From NCBI GenBank assembly GCA_028285685.1, contig JANQOR010000026.1, positions 62,001-126,000 of the forward strand: a stretch of DNA of 64,000 nucleotides, read 5' to 3'. The translations under genes and the position numbers were made by a program. The DNA is from Cyclobacteriaceae bacterium. GTDB taxonomy: Bacteria; Bacteroidota; Bacteroidia; Cytophagales; Cyclobacteriaceae. The notes beneath the pieces were generated by a model, which was not told where the DNA came from, did not search any database, and was given only the letters and a program-made list of their open reading frames with translations. Position 1 is the first letter of the stretch. Each line of letters starts with the position of its first letter. Positions 52,401 through 61,231 of this stretch are shown piece after piece.

Positions 52401-52804
52401 AGATCAGTAGGCAACTCGGGTTTAGCTCTATCCACTGCGTCCTTGACTTTTGTAAGAGCGTCTTCAATAATGACATCAGGTGTAAATTCAACAATGATGG
52501 TTGAATAGTCCTGGACAGATGTTGACTTGATATTGTCCACATCTGTAATCGTATTCAGCTCCTTCTCAATCGGTCTTGTTATCAGATTTTCTATATCTAC
52601 CGGTGAGTTACCAGGATGCGGAGTTCCAACATAAACGATTGGTTGTTTGATCTCCGGAAAACTTTCCTTTGGCAGGCCGATGTACGTTGAAATCCCTGCG
52701 ATTACAACAAGTACGGTCAAGACAAAAACGGTCGTTTTGTTTTTCAGTGAAAGCGTGGTAAGCCCAAACTGCTTATCCACTTTTCTATTTTCTTGCTTTT
52801 CCAC
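49409..52804 (-). CDS. RND-family efflux pump inner-membrane transporter
   Basis: This 1131-residue RND permease of the AcrB/HAE1-like group has the duplicated layout: helix 1 (about 28-48), a periplasmic porter domain, six helices (about 350-560), a second porter half and a final helix cluster. The proton-relay aspartate sits in MALGMLVDNGIVVVENVYR in helix 4; the usual second Asp of AcrB is replaced by Asn here (DN). The start is a GTG at 52804 (MEKQENRKVDKQFGLTTLSL in part). It is the last gene of the tetR-tolC-adaptor-permease unit and presumably exports toxic organic compounds or metals. The terminator lies 6 bases after the stop. Confidence 0.93.
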   Translation of the reverse strand: MEKQENRKVDKQFGLTTLSLKNKTTVFVLTVLVVIAGISTYIGLPKESFPEIKQPIVYVGTPHPGNSPVDIENLITRPIEKELNTITDVDNIKSTSVQDYSTIIVEFTPDVIIEDALTKVKDAVDRAKPELPTDLEADPNVFEMNFSEFPVLNINLSGNFSIEELNDYAEYLEDEIEKISEISKVEIRGVDEKEVRINADPYQMEARELSFQDIEDAIGFENMTMSGGNIKEGDVRRSIRVVGEFDKPSDILDVVVKSEEGNIVYLKDVAEVEFGYKEKQNYARLQSDPVVMLDVVKRSGENLLIATDKINAILDHAKENIFPENLRITITNDQSQQTRDLVSSLENNIISGVILVVLVLLFFLGTRNALFVGIAIPLSMFMAFMILGMFGVTINMMVLFSLIMALGMLVDNGIVVVENVYRLMEEGLSPFEATKRGVGEVALPIIASTATTLAAFLPLAFWPGLMGEFMKFLPITLMVTLGSSLFVALVINPVLISSFMKVGSSGEIDNKKVLRMVAISIGLGVLFLAIGATAPGNLAVVFGLLVAVNVYVLSPLSNRFQSSFLPWLENLYSRILQFALAGLRPYLFFWGTVGLLFFSMILMMVFPPSVQYFPVNVPKYVNVFIEFPLGTDVEKTNEFASEVEGRVIELMKPYDNIVESITSNVGQGAADPNDPSAFGQSDTPNKARITVNFVEFKDRDGINTTDVMEEIRSEVKGFPGVTVTVDKNADGPPAGKPISIEIVGEELPTLIGIAEDMKKLINQSGIQGIEKLKLDIETGKPELIVDIDREKARRFGLSTGQIASETRTALFGKEISTFKDGEDDYEIQLRLKDDYRYNLDALMNRSITFRNQSSGKIHQVPISSVAKAELSSTYGSIRRKDLDRIVTLSSNVESGANATAINNEIKTLLEEYKMPAGYSFKFGGEQEKQAQEMAFLSKALMIAVFMIFLIIVSQFNKVTAPFIIMMSVLLSTIGVFLGLVIFQMDFVVIMTMIGIISLAGIVVNNAIVLIDFIELSRKRKRVELGNDVLPFDEIINAIITAGKTRLRPVLLTAITTILGLIPLAVGINIDFVRFFGSYNADFYLGGDNVIFWGPMSWTIIFGLTFATFLTLVIVPVMYLFFARVNRRLGLS

Positions 52805-52829
52805 TTTAAGTAATGGTTAGTTTTTTTGA

Positions 52830-53984
52830 TTAAATACCAGCGGAGGAAAGTTGCACTTCTGCACCGTCCGCCACATCTCTATAACCACCCGAAATGATTT
52901 CCGTGCCTTCTTCAAGTCCTGACAATATTTCAGTTTTGTTATCAAAAGATTTTCCGACAGTTACTTGAACCTTCATCGCTTTCGCCTCTGTTCCGGATCG
53001 ACTTACTGTATAAACAAACTGTCCTTTATCATCAGTCAAAATAACATTTGTGGGAACAGTGATGGCGTCATCAACCTCATAGTCAGTTAAGGAGAGAATT
53101 GTTACCTGATTTGGTCGGTACTCAAAGTCTTCTGTCTTAGGTAATGAAATCTCAACATTGAACGTTCTGTTTTGATCGTTGATAACACGACCGACAGCCA
53201 CGATTTTTGACTTGAACTCCTTGTCTTGAACTGGAAACCGAACACTAACTATGTCTCCTTTTTCAAAAGTGCCAAGAAACGCCTCCGACACGTCCGTCTT
53301 TATGTACATGTTTTGATTGTTCACAATTTGAGCCAATGGAAGTCCTGGCTGAGCCATTTCTCCAACCTTCCCATACACCGCATCAATCGTTCCGGAGAAA
53401 GGTGCTCTAACGTGTGATTGAGCCAATTGTGCATTTAATGTGGCTAATCTTCTCTCCAGGGCCTCCTTGTTTGCCTTTGCCTGCAAATACTGAATCTCTG
53501 TGCCGATATTTTTCTCCCACAACTTTGACTGCCGATCGAAGACGGCAGTGGCTAAGTCAAGATTCGTTTGCACCTCTGATATATTGTTGGCCAGTATATC
53601 TGCATCTAGCTGAAACAATAATGTACCGGTCTTTACATATTGACCTTCAGATACATGAACTTTTTCTATACGTCCCATCGCTTCCGAACTGATAGTGACA
53701 TTGTTTCTAGACGCAACTGATCCCCTTGATTCGATCATGTGCATAAATGGTCCCTTGGCAAGCTTTTCAGACGAAACAAGTGTAAGCTTTTTGTTTGCAA
53801 GAGCTTCAGGGTCCAACTTCGAAATTTCGGATTCCAATGAACTGATTTTTGCATTCAATTCAATCGATTCTGCCTTAAGCAATTCCAGTTCCGCTTTCAT
53901 AGCTTCAAGACCTTCTGGCTGGGAACCGCACGCTGCCAGAACGAGAACGGTGAGTGATAGTAGTATGTGATTGATCTTTTTCAT
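52830..53984 (-). CDS. RND efflux periplasmic adaptor (membrane fusion protein)
   Basis: This 384-residue lipoprotein adaptor has a signal MKKINHILLSLTVLVLAAC with a lipobox (LAAC). A coiled-coil hairpin (about 20-60 and about 130-185) precedes a lipoyl domain (SEGQYVKTGTLLFQLDADIL, then RAPFSGTIDAVYGKVGEMAQPG) and beta-barrel and membrane-proximal regions. It bridges the RND pump and the TolC-type channel. The ATG at 53984 is chosen over an upstream in-frame start at 54011, which would overlap the tolC-like gene without a signal peptide. It lies 25 bases upstream of the RND gene and 4 bases after the tolC-like gene. Confidence 0.93.
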   Translation of the reverse strand: MKKINHILLSLTVLVLAACGSQPEGLEAMKAELELLKAESIELNAKISSLESEISKLDPEALANKKLTLVSSEKLAKGPFMHMIESRGSVASRNNVTISSEAMGRIEKVHVSEGQYVKTGTLLFQLDADILANNISEVQTNLDLATAVFDRQSKLWEKNIGTEIQYLQAKANKEALERRLATLNAQLAQSHVRAPFSGTIDAVYGKVGEMAQPGLPLAQIVNNQNMYIKTDVSEAFLGTFEKGDIVSVRFPVQDKEFKSKIVAVGRVINDQNRTFNVEISLPKTEDFEYRPNQVTILSLTDYEVDDAITVPTNVILTDDKGQFVYTVSRSGTEAKAMKVQVTVGKSFDNKTEILSGLEEGTEIISGGYRDVADGAEVQLSSAGI

Positions 53985-53988
53985 GATC

Positions 53989-55380
53989 TTAGTTATTATA
54001 AAGTATTCCAAGTGCTTTTTTTAGTTCTATCTGGGCTGTAGCAGCCTCATAAAGTGCATTTAAGTAATTTGTTTGAGCCTCTTTAAATTCTGTGTTGGCC
54101 TGAACTACCTCCAGGTTGGATCCAAGTCCTTCCTGGTATTTGATCTTTGAAACAGTGTAGACTTCCTCGGCAAGTGTCACATTCTCGCTCTCGGATTCTA
54201 CAGATCTGATCGAGTTGTTGACATTGATTTCAGCTTCCAGAATCTCACGATTTACATTATTTCTAAGCTGACTTATGTTTTGATCTATTTGCATCATCTG
54301 GATCTTGTTCCGCTGGATCAGGCTTCTTTTGGATAGCCCATCAAAAATCGGGATGGAGAGATTCACTCCAAGGTTGCTATATCTAAACCATGTTTGGCTA
54401 TCAAAGCTAGTTAGATCTCCAAATGAATTCGTACCGGAAGTCCATCCAAGATTGTAGCTCGCATACAGATTGGGAACATATTGAGACTGAAAATTCTTCA
54501 CATTCAGATCCAGTAATTCCTTGTTTGTCTGAAGCACACCGTACTCAGGTCTTTTCTGAAGCGCTCCTTCTCTATTGATTTCAATAGGCGTTAGGCTAAC
54601 TGTCGACAAGTCTCCAGAAAGAACAAGCGGAGTTTCAACAGGCATTCCCATCTGCATCTTAAGAATGTTCATAGAGGTAACAAGCAATTCTGTGTTGTTT
54701 TTGAGGCTGGTTTTCAAATTGTTGTGCTGGATCTTGATCCTTGAAACATCAATTTTCTCAGCAAATCCATTCTCGTACATCGCACTTGTCTCCGTGAGAA
54801 GTGTATCTATTGTGGAAAAATTTCGCCCAATAAATTCAAGGTTCTCCCTAGTGATCAGTACGAGGTAGTAAGCTTTAGAAACCGCTTCAACAATTTCTAC
54901 TTTGGTCTGATTTTCCTGACGTTGACTTAGGAGCTTAACCGTTCTTGCAGCTTTCAATCCAACAAAGTAGGAACCATCAAACAGCAATTGTCGAGCAGTA
55001 AAACCTGCTTGCCCCGTATAATTGGTTCCAAAGGCCGCAGGAAATGTCTGTAGCTCACCTGGTTCAGAACCATCCGGCAACAAACTTTCTTCAACCAACA
55101 CTCCATACACTGCGGGTGAGATGAAGTCCTGGATAAAGCTTGTTTGAATCTTAAAATTTCTAGTAATTCCGACAGTACCATCAACCTGGGGTAGTCCCCT
55201 GGCCAATGTCTCATTTATTTGCGTTACTGCTATATTATTCTCAAGTTTCGCGATTTGAAGATTTTCGTTGTTTTCCAACGCGTAATTGACACAATCTTCG
55301 AGCGAGAATCTTGTTTCTTGCTGCGCCTCTGCTCTGAGCAGAGTGGTGGCAATCATTAATAGTATAAAAATACCTCTCAT
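53989..55380 (-). CDS. TolC-family outer-membrane efflux protein
   Basis: This 463-residue outer-membrane factor has a signal peptide (MRGIFILLMIATTLLRAEAQ) and two OEP repeats: FSLEDCVNYALENNENLQIAKL near residue 25 in pieces, and the repeat-2 helix near residue 235 onward (INREGALQKRPEYGVLQTNKEL). A third helical region ends LEVVQANTEFKEAQTNYLNALYEA. It forms the trimeric channel for the adaptor and RND pump downstream. Its start lies 1 base after the tetR stop, consistent with one transcript. The presence of all three pump components makes this a complete export system. Confidence 0.93.
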   Translation of the reverse strand: MRGIFILLMIATTLLRAEAQQETRFSLEDCVNYALENNENLQIAKLENNIAVTQINETLARGLPQVDGTVGITRNFKIQTSFIQDFISPAVYGVLVEESLLPDGSEPGELQTFPAAFGTNYTGQAGFTARQLLFDGSYFVGLKAARTVKLLSQRQENQTKVEIVEAVSKAYYLVLITRENLEFIGRNFSTIDTLLTETSAMYENGFAEKIDVSRIKIQHNNLKTSLKNNTELLVTSMNILKMQMGMPVETPLVLSGDLSTVSLTPIEINREGALQKRPEYGVLQTNKELLDLNVKNFQSQYVPNLYASYNLGWTSGTNSFGDLTSFDSQTWFRYSNLGVNLSIPIFDGLSKRSLIQRNKIQMMQIDQNISQLRNNVNREILEAEINVNNSIRSVESESENVTLAEEVYTVSKIKYQEGLGSNLEVVQANTEFKEAQTNYLNALYEAATAQIELKKALGILYNN

Positions 55381-55381
55381 A

Positions 55382-56005
55382 TTAGAGTGCGTGATTTAAG
55401 GTTTCGGATTGTAGATGCTCTTCATATTTCTCTCTCCCAGCCTTGGTTAGCAGGCCATGAATGAAATGGTCAAGAATTTGCAGTTGAACTTGCGTGAAAT
55501 CAAACTCTTTCTGCGGGAAGATCTTGGTGTTAAAGGCTAATTGAACCTGCTCTACTCGCAGGATTGAAAGAATCTTCGGATCAATCTCAGATCTGAAGTA
55601 ACCCTCATCAATACCTCTTCTAATGTTTCGCTCTATGTAACCTCTAACCGTAGTGTTCTTAAAATTCATGTAGTGCCCCCATGCTTCGGCATGATACTTC
55701 TGCATGTCAAAAAGCAACGAAGGGTTCATTTTGAAGACATGTTTTCTAAGACAAAGTGTCACCAGAAAAATCTCATGAATCGCATCCTGAGAAATCTCCT
55801 CGATCTCCAGAAATTCCTCAGTTTCTTTATTTAAGTGATGGAGGGCAACTTCTGTGACCAGTTTGTCTTTGTTGTCGAAATACTGATACAAGGTTTTTTT
55901 GGACATCGATGCCTGACGGGCAACATCGTCCATCGTTACACTCCTGACGCCAAACTGAATAAACAGTTCTTCAGCGTCATGTATTATTTTTTCCTTTATT
56001 TCCAA
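55382..56005 (-). CDS. TetR-family repressor of the efflux operon
   Basis: This 207-residue TetR regulator has an N-terminal helix-turn-helix (RSVTMDDVARQASMSKKTLYQYFDNKDKLV in part, about 20-50) and a helical ligand-binding domain. It begins with a TTG at 56005, giving EIKEKIIHDAEELFIQFGVRS, which is the normal family start; the weak start codon would keep repressor levels low. It is the first gene of the efflux operon, so it probably represses its own and the pump's transcription through the dyad at 56028-56055, just upstream. The ligand is unknown. Confidence 0.9.
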   Translation of the reverse strand: MEIKEKIIHDAEELFIQFGVRSVTMDDVARQASMSKKTLYQYFDNKDKLVTEVALHHLNKETEEFLEIEEISQDAIHEIFLVTLCLRKHVFKMNPSLLFDMQKYHAEAWGHYMNFKNTTVRGYIERNIRRGIDEGYFRSEIDPKILSILRVEQVQLAFNTKIFPQKEFDFTQVQLQILDHFIHGLLTKAGREKYEEHLQSETLNHAL

Positions 56006-56027
56006 TTTTAACGTCTAATAAAACTTA

Positions 56028-56055
56028 GGAAACTTTAAGAATTCCAATAGTTTCC
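56028..56055. promoter_or_regulatory. Inverted repeat GGAAACT-N14-AGTTTCC, candidate TetR operator
   Basis: A perfect 7-base dyad (GGAAACT / AGTTTCC) with a 14-base centre lies 23 bases upstream of the tetR start. Position and total length (28 bases) fit the operator of an AcrR-type TetR repressor. The left half is also echoed by AAACTT just before it. Confidence 0.5.
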
Positions 56056-56150
56056 ACGGTGTAAAGCAACGAACCTTTTATGAATTGGTTGGATTTTTTT
56101 CACTTTTTTTAGGGAGCCGCAATTGACGTATTCAAAATAAAAATGGTGAA

Positions 56151-56927
56151 ATGAGCGCAGAAAGGCTTTCTTATAAAAAAATAGGAGGTGGAAACAAAAT
56201 ATTATTTGCTTTTCATGGATTTGGTCAGGATAAAAATTTTTTTGATTCCTGGGAAGAAAAGCTGGGACAGATCTACACGATCTATTCTTTTGACCTCTTT
56301 TATCACGGTGAAAGTGTAAGACCGAACAAAAAATTAACCAAGCGAGAGTGGATGGAGCATGTCGAGAAAATTATCCAGCAAGAGCACATCCGGGAGTTTA
56401 CCTTGCTTGGATATAGTCTTGGCGGACGATTTGCAGTTGCCACCGCACTTTCCTTTCCCACCATCACGGAAGAAGTTATTCTTATCGCTCCCGACGGAGT
56501 TTACCTGACCATCTGGTTCAAGCTAGCCACTACGCCAATTATTCGACAAGCATTTAAGTACATGATGCTTAACCCCGATAAACTGGAGAAATGGATCAGA
56601 TTCAATGAGCGAACCAGAATTGTCAATAAGTACATTGGTGACTTTATCCGAAAGGAACTCGGAACACCCGAAAACAGAAAGCGTGTCTACATTTCGTGGA
56701 ACTATTTCGAAACGCTTGGGTACAAAAGGGGCAGGCTTATTGCAGAGTTCCAAAGACATGATTTTAAACGTCGGATTATTTTGGGATCAAAGGACTATGT
56801 AATCAAGCCGGAGCACATACTTCCTATCATCGAAAAAATGGGAAAATTCGAAGTAAATGTTCTGGAGAAGAAACATCACCAACTGCTTGATGCTGAGGTG
56901 TCAGACCTTTTGGTTGGGAAATATTAA
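56151..56927 (+). CDS. Alpha/beta hydrolase
   Basis: This 258-residue alpha/beta-hydrolase-fold protein has an oxyanion region LFAFHGFGQDKNFFDSWE near residue 18, a nucleophile elbow LLGYSLGGRFAVATA near residue 85, an acid in LGSKDYVIKPEHI near residue 208 and a terminal HHQLLDAEVS supplying the His. It resembles esterases/carboxylesterases of the YbfF or MenH type, but there are no menaquinone genes beside it (menA is 55 kb away). It lies 9 bases upstream of the thioredoxin-like gene and is probably co-transcribed. The substrate is unknown. Confidence 0.83.
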   Translation: MSAERLSYKKIGGGNKILFAFHGFGQDKNFFDSWEEKLGQIYTIYSFDLFYHGESVRPNKKLTKREWMEHVEKIIQQEHIREFTLLGYSLGGRFAVATALSFPTITEEVILIAPDGVYLTIWFKLATTPIIRQAFKYMMLNPDKLEKWIRFNERTRIVNKYIGDFIRKELGTPENRKRVYISWNYFETLGYKRGRLIAEFQRHDFKRRIILGSKDYVIKPEHILPIIEKMGKFEVNVLEKKHHQLLDAEVSDLLVGKY

Positions 56928-56936
56928 CTTACTGAT

Positions 56937-57470
56937 ATGAAATACTGCTTACTACTTCTTCTTGTCTTCAGCTCGTCAATTTGTATTGGACAGCATGAAA
57001 GATCTAAAGAGGAACTCAAGAGAATCGCTCAAGACAAGAAGTCCGTCTTCAACATGAAGGGCACAAAATTCCCAGACTTTAGTCTCACAACATTGGATGG
57101 TGAGACTATATCTAGTGAGAACACCAAAGGAAAAATCGTTCTGTTTAATTTTTGGTTCACAACCTGCAAGCCTTGTATTATCGAAATGCCCGAGCTAAAC
57201 GAGATGGTAAAAGAACTTGAGTCTGAAGATGTTGTTTTTGTAGCTCCTTCCCTGAGCACCACAGCCGAAATTGAAAAATTCTTGAAACGATTTGCCTTTG
57301 ACTATCAGATAGTGCCAGACGTGAAGGACTTTATCTATGGATACGATATTCACTCCTTCCCTACCCATTTTGTAATTGACCAGGAAGGTGTTATTGATAA
57401 GGTTCTGATCGGGTATTCAACCATGACTGTAGGGGCACTTAAAAGAGCTACGAAAAAGCTATTAAAATAG
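56937..57470 (+). CDS. TlpA-type thioredoxin-like disulfide oxidoreductase
   Basis: This 177-residue exported thioredoxin-fold protein has a signal peptide (MKYCLLLLLVFSSSICIGQ). The AhpC/TSA- and TlpA-like domain starts at KFPDFSLTTLDGETI, and the active-site CxxC is CKPC in FWFTTCKPCIIEMPEL near residue 75. The cis-Pro region is HSFPTHFVIDQEGVI near residue 140. A reducing or disulfide-shuffling role in the periplasm is likely, possibly in cytochrome or envelope-protein maturation. It follows the alpha/beta hydrolase by 9 bases. Confidence 0.9.
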   Translation: MKYCLLLLLVFSSSICIGQHERSKEELKRIAQDKKSVFNMKGTKFPDFSLTTLDGETISSENTKGKIVLFNFWFTTCKPCIIEMPELNEMVKELESEDVVFVAPSLSTTAEIEKFLKRFAFDYQIVPDVKDFIYGYDIHSFPTHFVIDQEGVIDKVLIGYSTMTVGALKRATKKLLK

Positions 57471-57495
57471 CTTACCATATCCCTTGTTAAATTCT

Positions 57496-57503
57496 TACTT
57501 TTG
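57496..57503 (+). promoter_or_regulatory. TACTTTTG, candidate -7 promoter of purL
   Basis: This box matches the TAnnTTTG consensus and lies 46 bases upstream of the purL start. The same sequence occurs upstream of tRNA-Gln and of the SiaB-like gene. No good -33 TTTG is present. Confidence 0.55.
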
Positions 57504-57549
57504 CGGCTTTAAAGCAGTCAATTTTTTCAACGCTTAAAGACGCTTCTTA

Positions 57550-60500
57550 ATGATCCACTTCTTTCGCACAAAGACAAATGAAATTATAGCAGTTGGCACC
57601 AGTGGACACCTCAAAGAAACAGAAGTAGAAAAGCTAATATGGCTGCTGTCAGGAGCTGAACTTGTCAAGGAAATCAACATTTCGGGCGCCTTTGTTGGAG
57701 CTAGAAAAGAAATGGTGACCCCTTGGAGCACAAACGCCACAGACATCGCACACAATGCCGGTCTATCTAGCATTTATAGAATTGAGACTTTCACCCCTTC
57801 AGCTGCCTCCAATGAACTAGATCCAATGTTGCAGCAACGATATAACGGACTAGACCAAACCATATTCAATCTAGATCTTGTTCCAGCTGAAATTGAGCAC
57901 ATCGAGGATATTGAGGGTTATAGCAAGAAAGAGGGGCTGGCGCTCAGCAAAGAGGAGGTAGCGTATCTGGAAGCTGTGGTAGAGGAAATTGGAAGGCCTT
58001 TAACTGACACCGAGGTTTTTGGTTTCTCGCAAATCAACTCAGAACATTGCCGACATAAAATATTCAATGGCACATTCATTATAGATGGCGAGGAACAGGA
58101 TTTTTCCCTTTTTCAATGGATTAAGAAAACTTCCAAGGAGAACCCTAATTACCTTGTTTCGGCCTATAAGGACAACGTGGCATTTGTAGAAGGACCGGTT
58201 GTGGAACAATTTGCCCCTGAAAGCCAGGACAAGCCTGATTGGTTCGAAACCAGGGACTTCGAATCAGTCATATCCTTAAAAGCCGAAACGCATAATTTTC
58301 CAACTACGGTAGAGCCTTTTAATGGTGCCGCCACCGGTTCCGGAGGTGAGATACGGGATCGAATGGCCGGCGGTCAGGGCAGCATTCCGCTTGCTGGGAC
58401 TGCTGTTTATATGACTTCCTATTCTCGTTTAGAAGATGGAAGACGTTGGGAAAAGACTCCACGGAAATGGTTGTATCAGACGCCGCAAGAAATTCTCACC
58501 AAAGCTTCCAACGGAGCCAGTGACTATGGAAACAAGTTTGGTCAGCCTCTCATATGTGGTAGTGTTCTCACCTTTGAACACGAGGAAGCAGCTAAGAAAT
58601 TTGGGTATGACAAAGTGATTATGCTCGCTGGTGGAATTGGGTATGGGAAGAAAAAGGAAGCCTTGAAAAAGCAGGTGACCGCCGGAGAAAAAATTGTAGT
58701 GATGGGTGGTGATAACTACCGTATTGGAATGGGTGGTGGGGCAGTTTCTTCAGTGGACACAGGAGCTTTCGAGCAATCGCTGGAATTGAATGCAGTCCAA
58801 AGGTCGAATCCGGAGATGCAAAAAAGGGTGGCAAACGCTGTTCGCGCCATGGTAGAGTTAGACGAGAACACAATTACCTCCATTCACGATCATGGTGCAG
58901 GTGGCCATCTGAATTGTCTATCTGAGCTAGTGGAGGAGAATGGAGGCTCGATCGACCTCACCAAACTACCCGTTGGCGATGAATCCCTTTCCGATAAAGA
59001 AATCCTCGGAAATGAATCTCAGGAAAGAATGGGCTTAGTTATAGGAGCGGAAGATTCAAAGTACTTAAAACGAGTTGCTGATCGTGAGCGAGCTCCTTAC
59101 TACGAGGTGGGCGTGACAAGTGATAATCATGAGCTGAAATTCGATAAGAATGGAGCCTCCTCTCCTTTCGAACTTCGACTCGAGCATTTATTTGGCTCGT
59201 CTCCGAAAACTGTCTTAGAAGATCGGACCATGGAACCAAGCTTCTCCGACCTTGAATATTCTGAAGGTAACATTCTAGAATACCTGGATACCGTGCTTCA
59301 ATTGGAGGCAGTGGCCTGCAAAGACTGGCTCACAAGCAAGGTTGACAGATGTGTTACAGGTAGAGTGGCTACGCAACAAACATGTGGTGAGCTCCAACTT
59401 CCGCTAAACAACGTGGCAGTTATGGCTCTTGACTTCAAATCAAATAAAGGCATTGCTACCTCAATCGGACACGCTCCCGTCCCGGGCCTTATCGATCCAG
59501 CTGTGGGGTCTCGACTTTCCATCACAGAGGCATTAGCGAATCTTCTATGGGCACCTTTGACACACGGGTTGAAAGGGGTTTCCTTGAGTGCAAATTGGAT
59601 GTGGCCTGCAAAAAATGACGGGGAGAATGCAAGGTTGTATCAGGGTGTTAAAGCCATCAGCGATTTTGCCTGTGAACTTGGAATCAATGTGCCGACAGGT
59701 AAAGATTCCATGTCGATGACACAGAAATATCCTGACGGGGAAAAAGTCTTTGCTCCAGGAACGGTTATCATCAGCGCTGTTGCTGAAGTCTCAGACATTA
59801 ATAAGACGGTTAGTCCAGATATTGACTACACCAAAAGTGATTCGAAGCTACTGTACATCGATTTTTCAGGATCTGACTTTGCTTTGGGTGGCTCTTCTTT
59901 CGCTCAAACCCAGTCCAAAATTGGTAAGGCCGCTCCTGATTCAAATGCACCCTTAATAGTGAATGTATTTGAGTCTGTTCAGCAACTAGTAAATCAAGAA
60001 TTAATTCTTGCAGGACATGACGTTTCAGCTGGTGGGCTGATCACTACACTGCTTGAGATGAACTTTCCCAATAGCCATGGAGGATTGTCAGTAGACCTCT
60101 CAGCAATCGAAGAGGAGGATATCATCAAGATTTTATTTTCAGAAAAACCTGCACTTGTCATCCAGGTGGAAGATGACCAAGCGTTGGATTTGCTTCAGGA
60201 AAATGGAATATCGTTTGCTGAGATTGGGAAGATATCCGATGAACGAACATTAGCGATCAGAAATGGTGACAGGTCACAATCTTTTGATATTGAAAAATGC
60301 AGAGAATCATGGTTTAAAACCTCCTATCTGCTTGATCGAAAACAGACAATTAGTGAACTAGCAGATCTAAGAAAGACGAACCGGTTCAATCAGCCACTAT
60401 CCTACGCTTTCCCTGAATCTTTTGACGGGAAAGCATCGACCTATGGTTTGGACTTTAATCGAAAGAGCAAGTCAGGAATCAAAGCGGCCATTATCCGAGA

Positions 60501-61230
60501 ACAGGGTGTGAATAGTGATCGTGAGATGGCGTACGCACTTTGGCTGGCAGGTTTCGACGTGAAGGATGTCCATATGACCGATCTAATTTCAGGAAGAGAA
60601 GATCTAAGTGAGATGAATATGATTGTCTTTGTTGGTGGATTTTCCAATTCCGACGTGCTTGGGTCAGCGAAGGGATGGGCAGGCTCCTTCCTTTTCAACG
60701 AAAAAGCAAAGTCAGCGCTTGATCGTTTTTATGCTAGAGAAGATACTTTGAGCCTTGGGGTTTGCAACGGATGCCAACTAATGATGGAGTTGAACCTGCT
60801 CTATCCAGAACTTGGTGACAGTCATCCAAAAATGCACCACAACACTTCTGGTAAGTTTGAATGTGCCTTTGTGAATGTCGAAATCCAGAAAACCACCTCA
60901 GTAATGCTTCAGACCATGATTGGTTCAAGGTTGGGTGTTTGGTTGGCACATGCTGAGGGAAGGTTTATCCTGGGGAATGAAGCGGACTACTCTATCTCCG
61001 CCAAGTTTTCATTTGATCAATTTCCTGGAAATCCTAACGGTAGTGATTTTGCTACTGCAGCACTCTCCTCAAAAGATGGAAGACATCTGGCTATCATGCC
61101 ACATTTGGAGCGTTCATTATTCCCATGGAATTGGGCTTACAAGTCCGGATTAAAAGGTGCTGAAGTATCTCCATGGATGGAGCCATTTAGGAATGCCTTT
61201 GACTGGGTGAAAGAGAAGGCTTCAAGCTAA
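57550..61230 (+). CDS. purL: Phosphoribosylformylglycinamidine synthase (single-chain PurL)
   Basis: This 1226-residue enzyme catalyses the fourth step of purine synthesis (FGAR to FGAM) using glutamine. The N-terminal PurS-like part, two AIR-synthase-type domains with the ATP/Mg loop (ETHNFPTTVEPFNGAATGSGGEIRD in part, near residue 250), and the C-terminal glutaminase are all present. The glutaminase nucleophile is in SLGVCNGCQLMMEL near residue 1070 and the catalytic His/Glu region is in MPHLERSLFPWNW near residue 1190. This long form is typical of Proteobacteria and Bacteroidota, in contrast to the split PurS/PurL/PurQ type. Length and motifs are complete. Confidence 0.97.
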   Translation: MIHFFRTKTNEIIAVGTSGHLKETEVEKLIWLLSGAELVKEINISGAFVGARKEMVTPWSTNATDIAHNAGLSSIYRIETFTPSAASNELDPMLQQRYNGLDQTIFNLDLVPAEIEHIEDIEGYSKKEGLALSKEEVAYLEAVVEEIGRPLTDTEVFGFSQINSEHCRHKIFNGTFIIDGEEQDFSLFQWIKKTSKENPNYLVSAYKDNVAFVEGPVVEQFAPESQDKPDWFETRDFESVISLKAETHNFPTTVEPFNGAATGSGGEIRDRMAGGQGSIPLAGTAVYMTSYSRLEDGRRWEKTPRKWLYQTPQEILTKASNGASDYGNKFGQPLICGSVLTFEHEEAAKKFGYDKVIMLAGGIGYGKKKEALKKQVTAGEKIVVMGGDNYRIGMGGGAVSSVDTGAFEQSLELNAVQRSNPEMQKRVANAVRAMVELDENTITSIHDHGAGGHLNCLSELVEENGGSIDLTKLPVGDESLSDKEILGNESQERMGLVIGAEDSKYLKRVADRERAPYYEVGVTSDNHELKFDKNGASSPFELRLEHLFGSSPKTVLEDRTMEPSFSDLEYSEGNILEYLDTVLQLEAVACKDWLTSKVDRCVTGRVATQQTCGELQLPLNNVAVMALDFKSNKGIATSIGHAPVPGLIDPAVGSRLSITEALANLLWAPLTHGLKGVSLSANWMWPAKNDGENARLYQGVKAISDFACELGINVPTGKDSMSMTQKYPDGEKVFAPGTVIISAVAEVSDINKTVSPDIDYTKSDSKLLYIDFSGSDFALGGSSFAQTQSKIGKAAPDSNAPLIVNVFESVQQLVNQELILAGHDVSAGGLITTLLEMNFPNSHGGLSVDLSAIEEEDIIKILFSEKPALVIQVEDDQALDLLQENGISFAEIGKISDERTLAIRNGDRSQSFDIEKCRESWFKTSYLLDRKQTISELADLRKTNRFNQPLSYAFPESFDGKASTYGLDFNRKSKSGIKAAIIREQGVNSDREMAYALWLAGFDVKDVHMTDLISGREDLSEMNMIVFVGGFSNSDVLGSAKGWAGSFLFNEKAKSALDRFYAREDTLSLGVCNGCQLMMELNLLYPELGDSHPKMHHNTSGKFECAFVNVEIQKTTSVMLQTMIGSRLGVWLAHAEGRFILGNEADYSISAKFSFDQFPGNPNGSDFATAALSSKDGRHLAIMPHLERSLFPWNWAYKSGLKGAEVSPWMEPFRNAFDWVKEKASS

Positions 61231-61231
61231 C

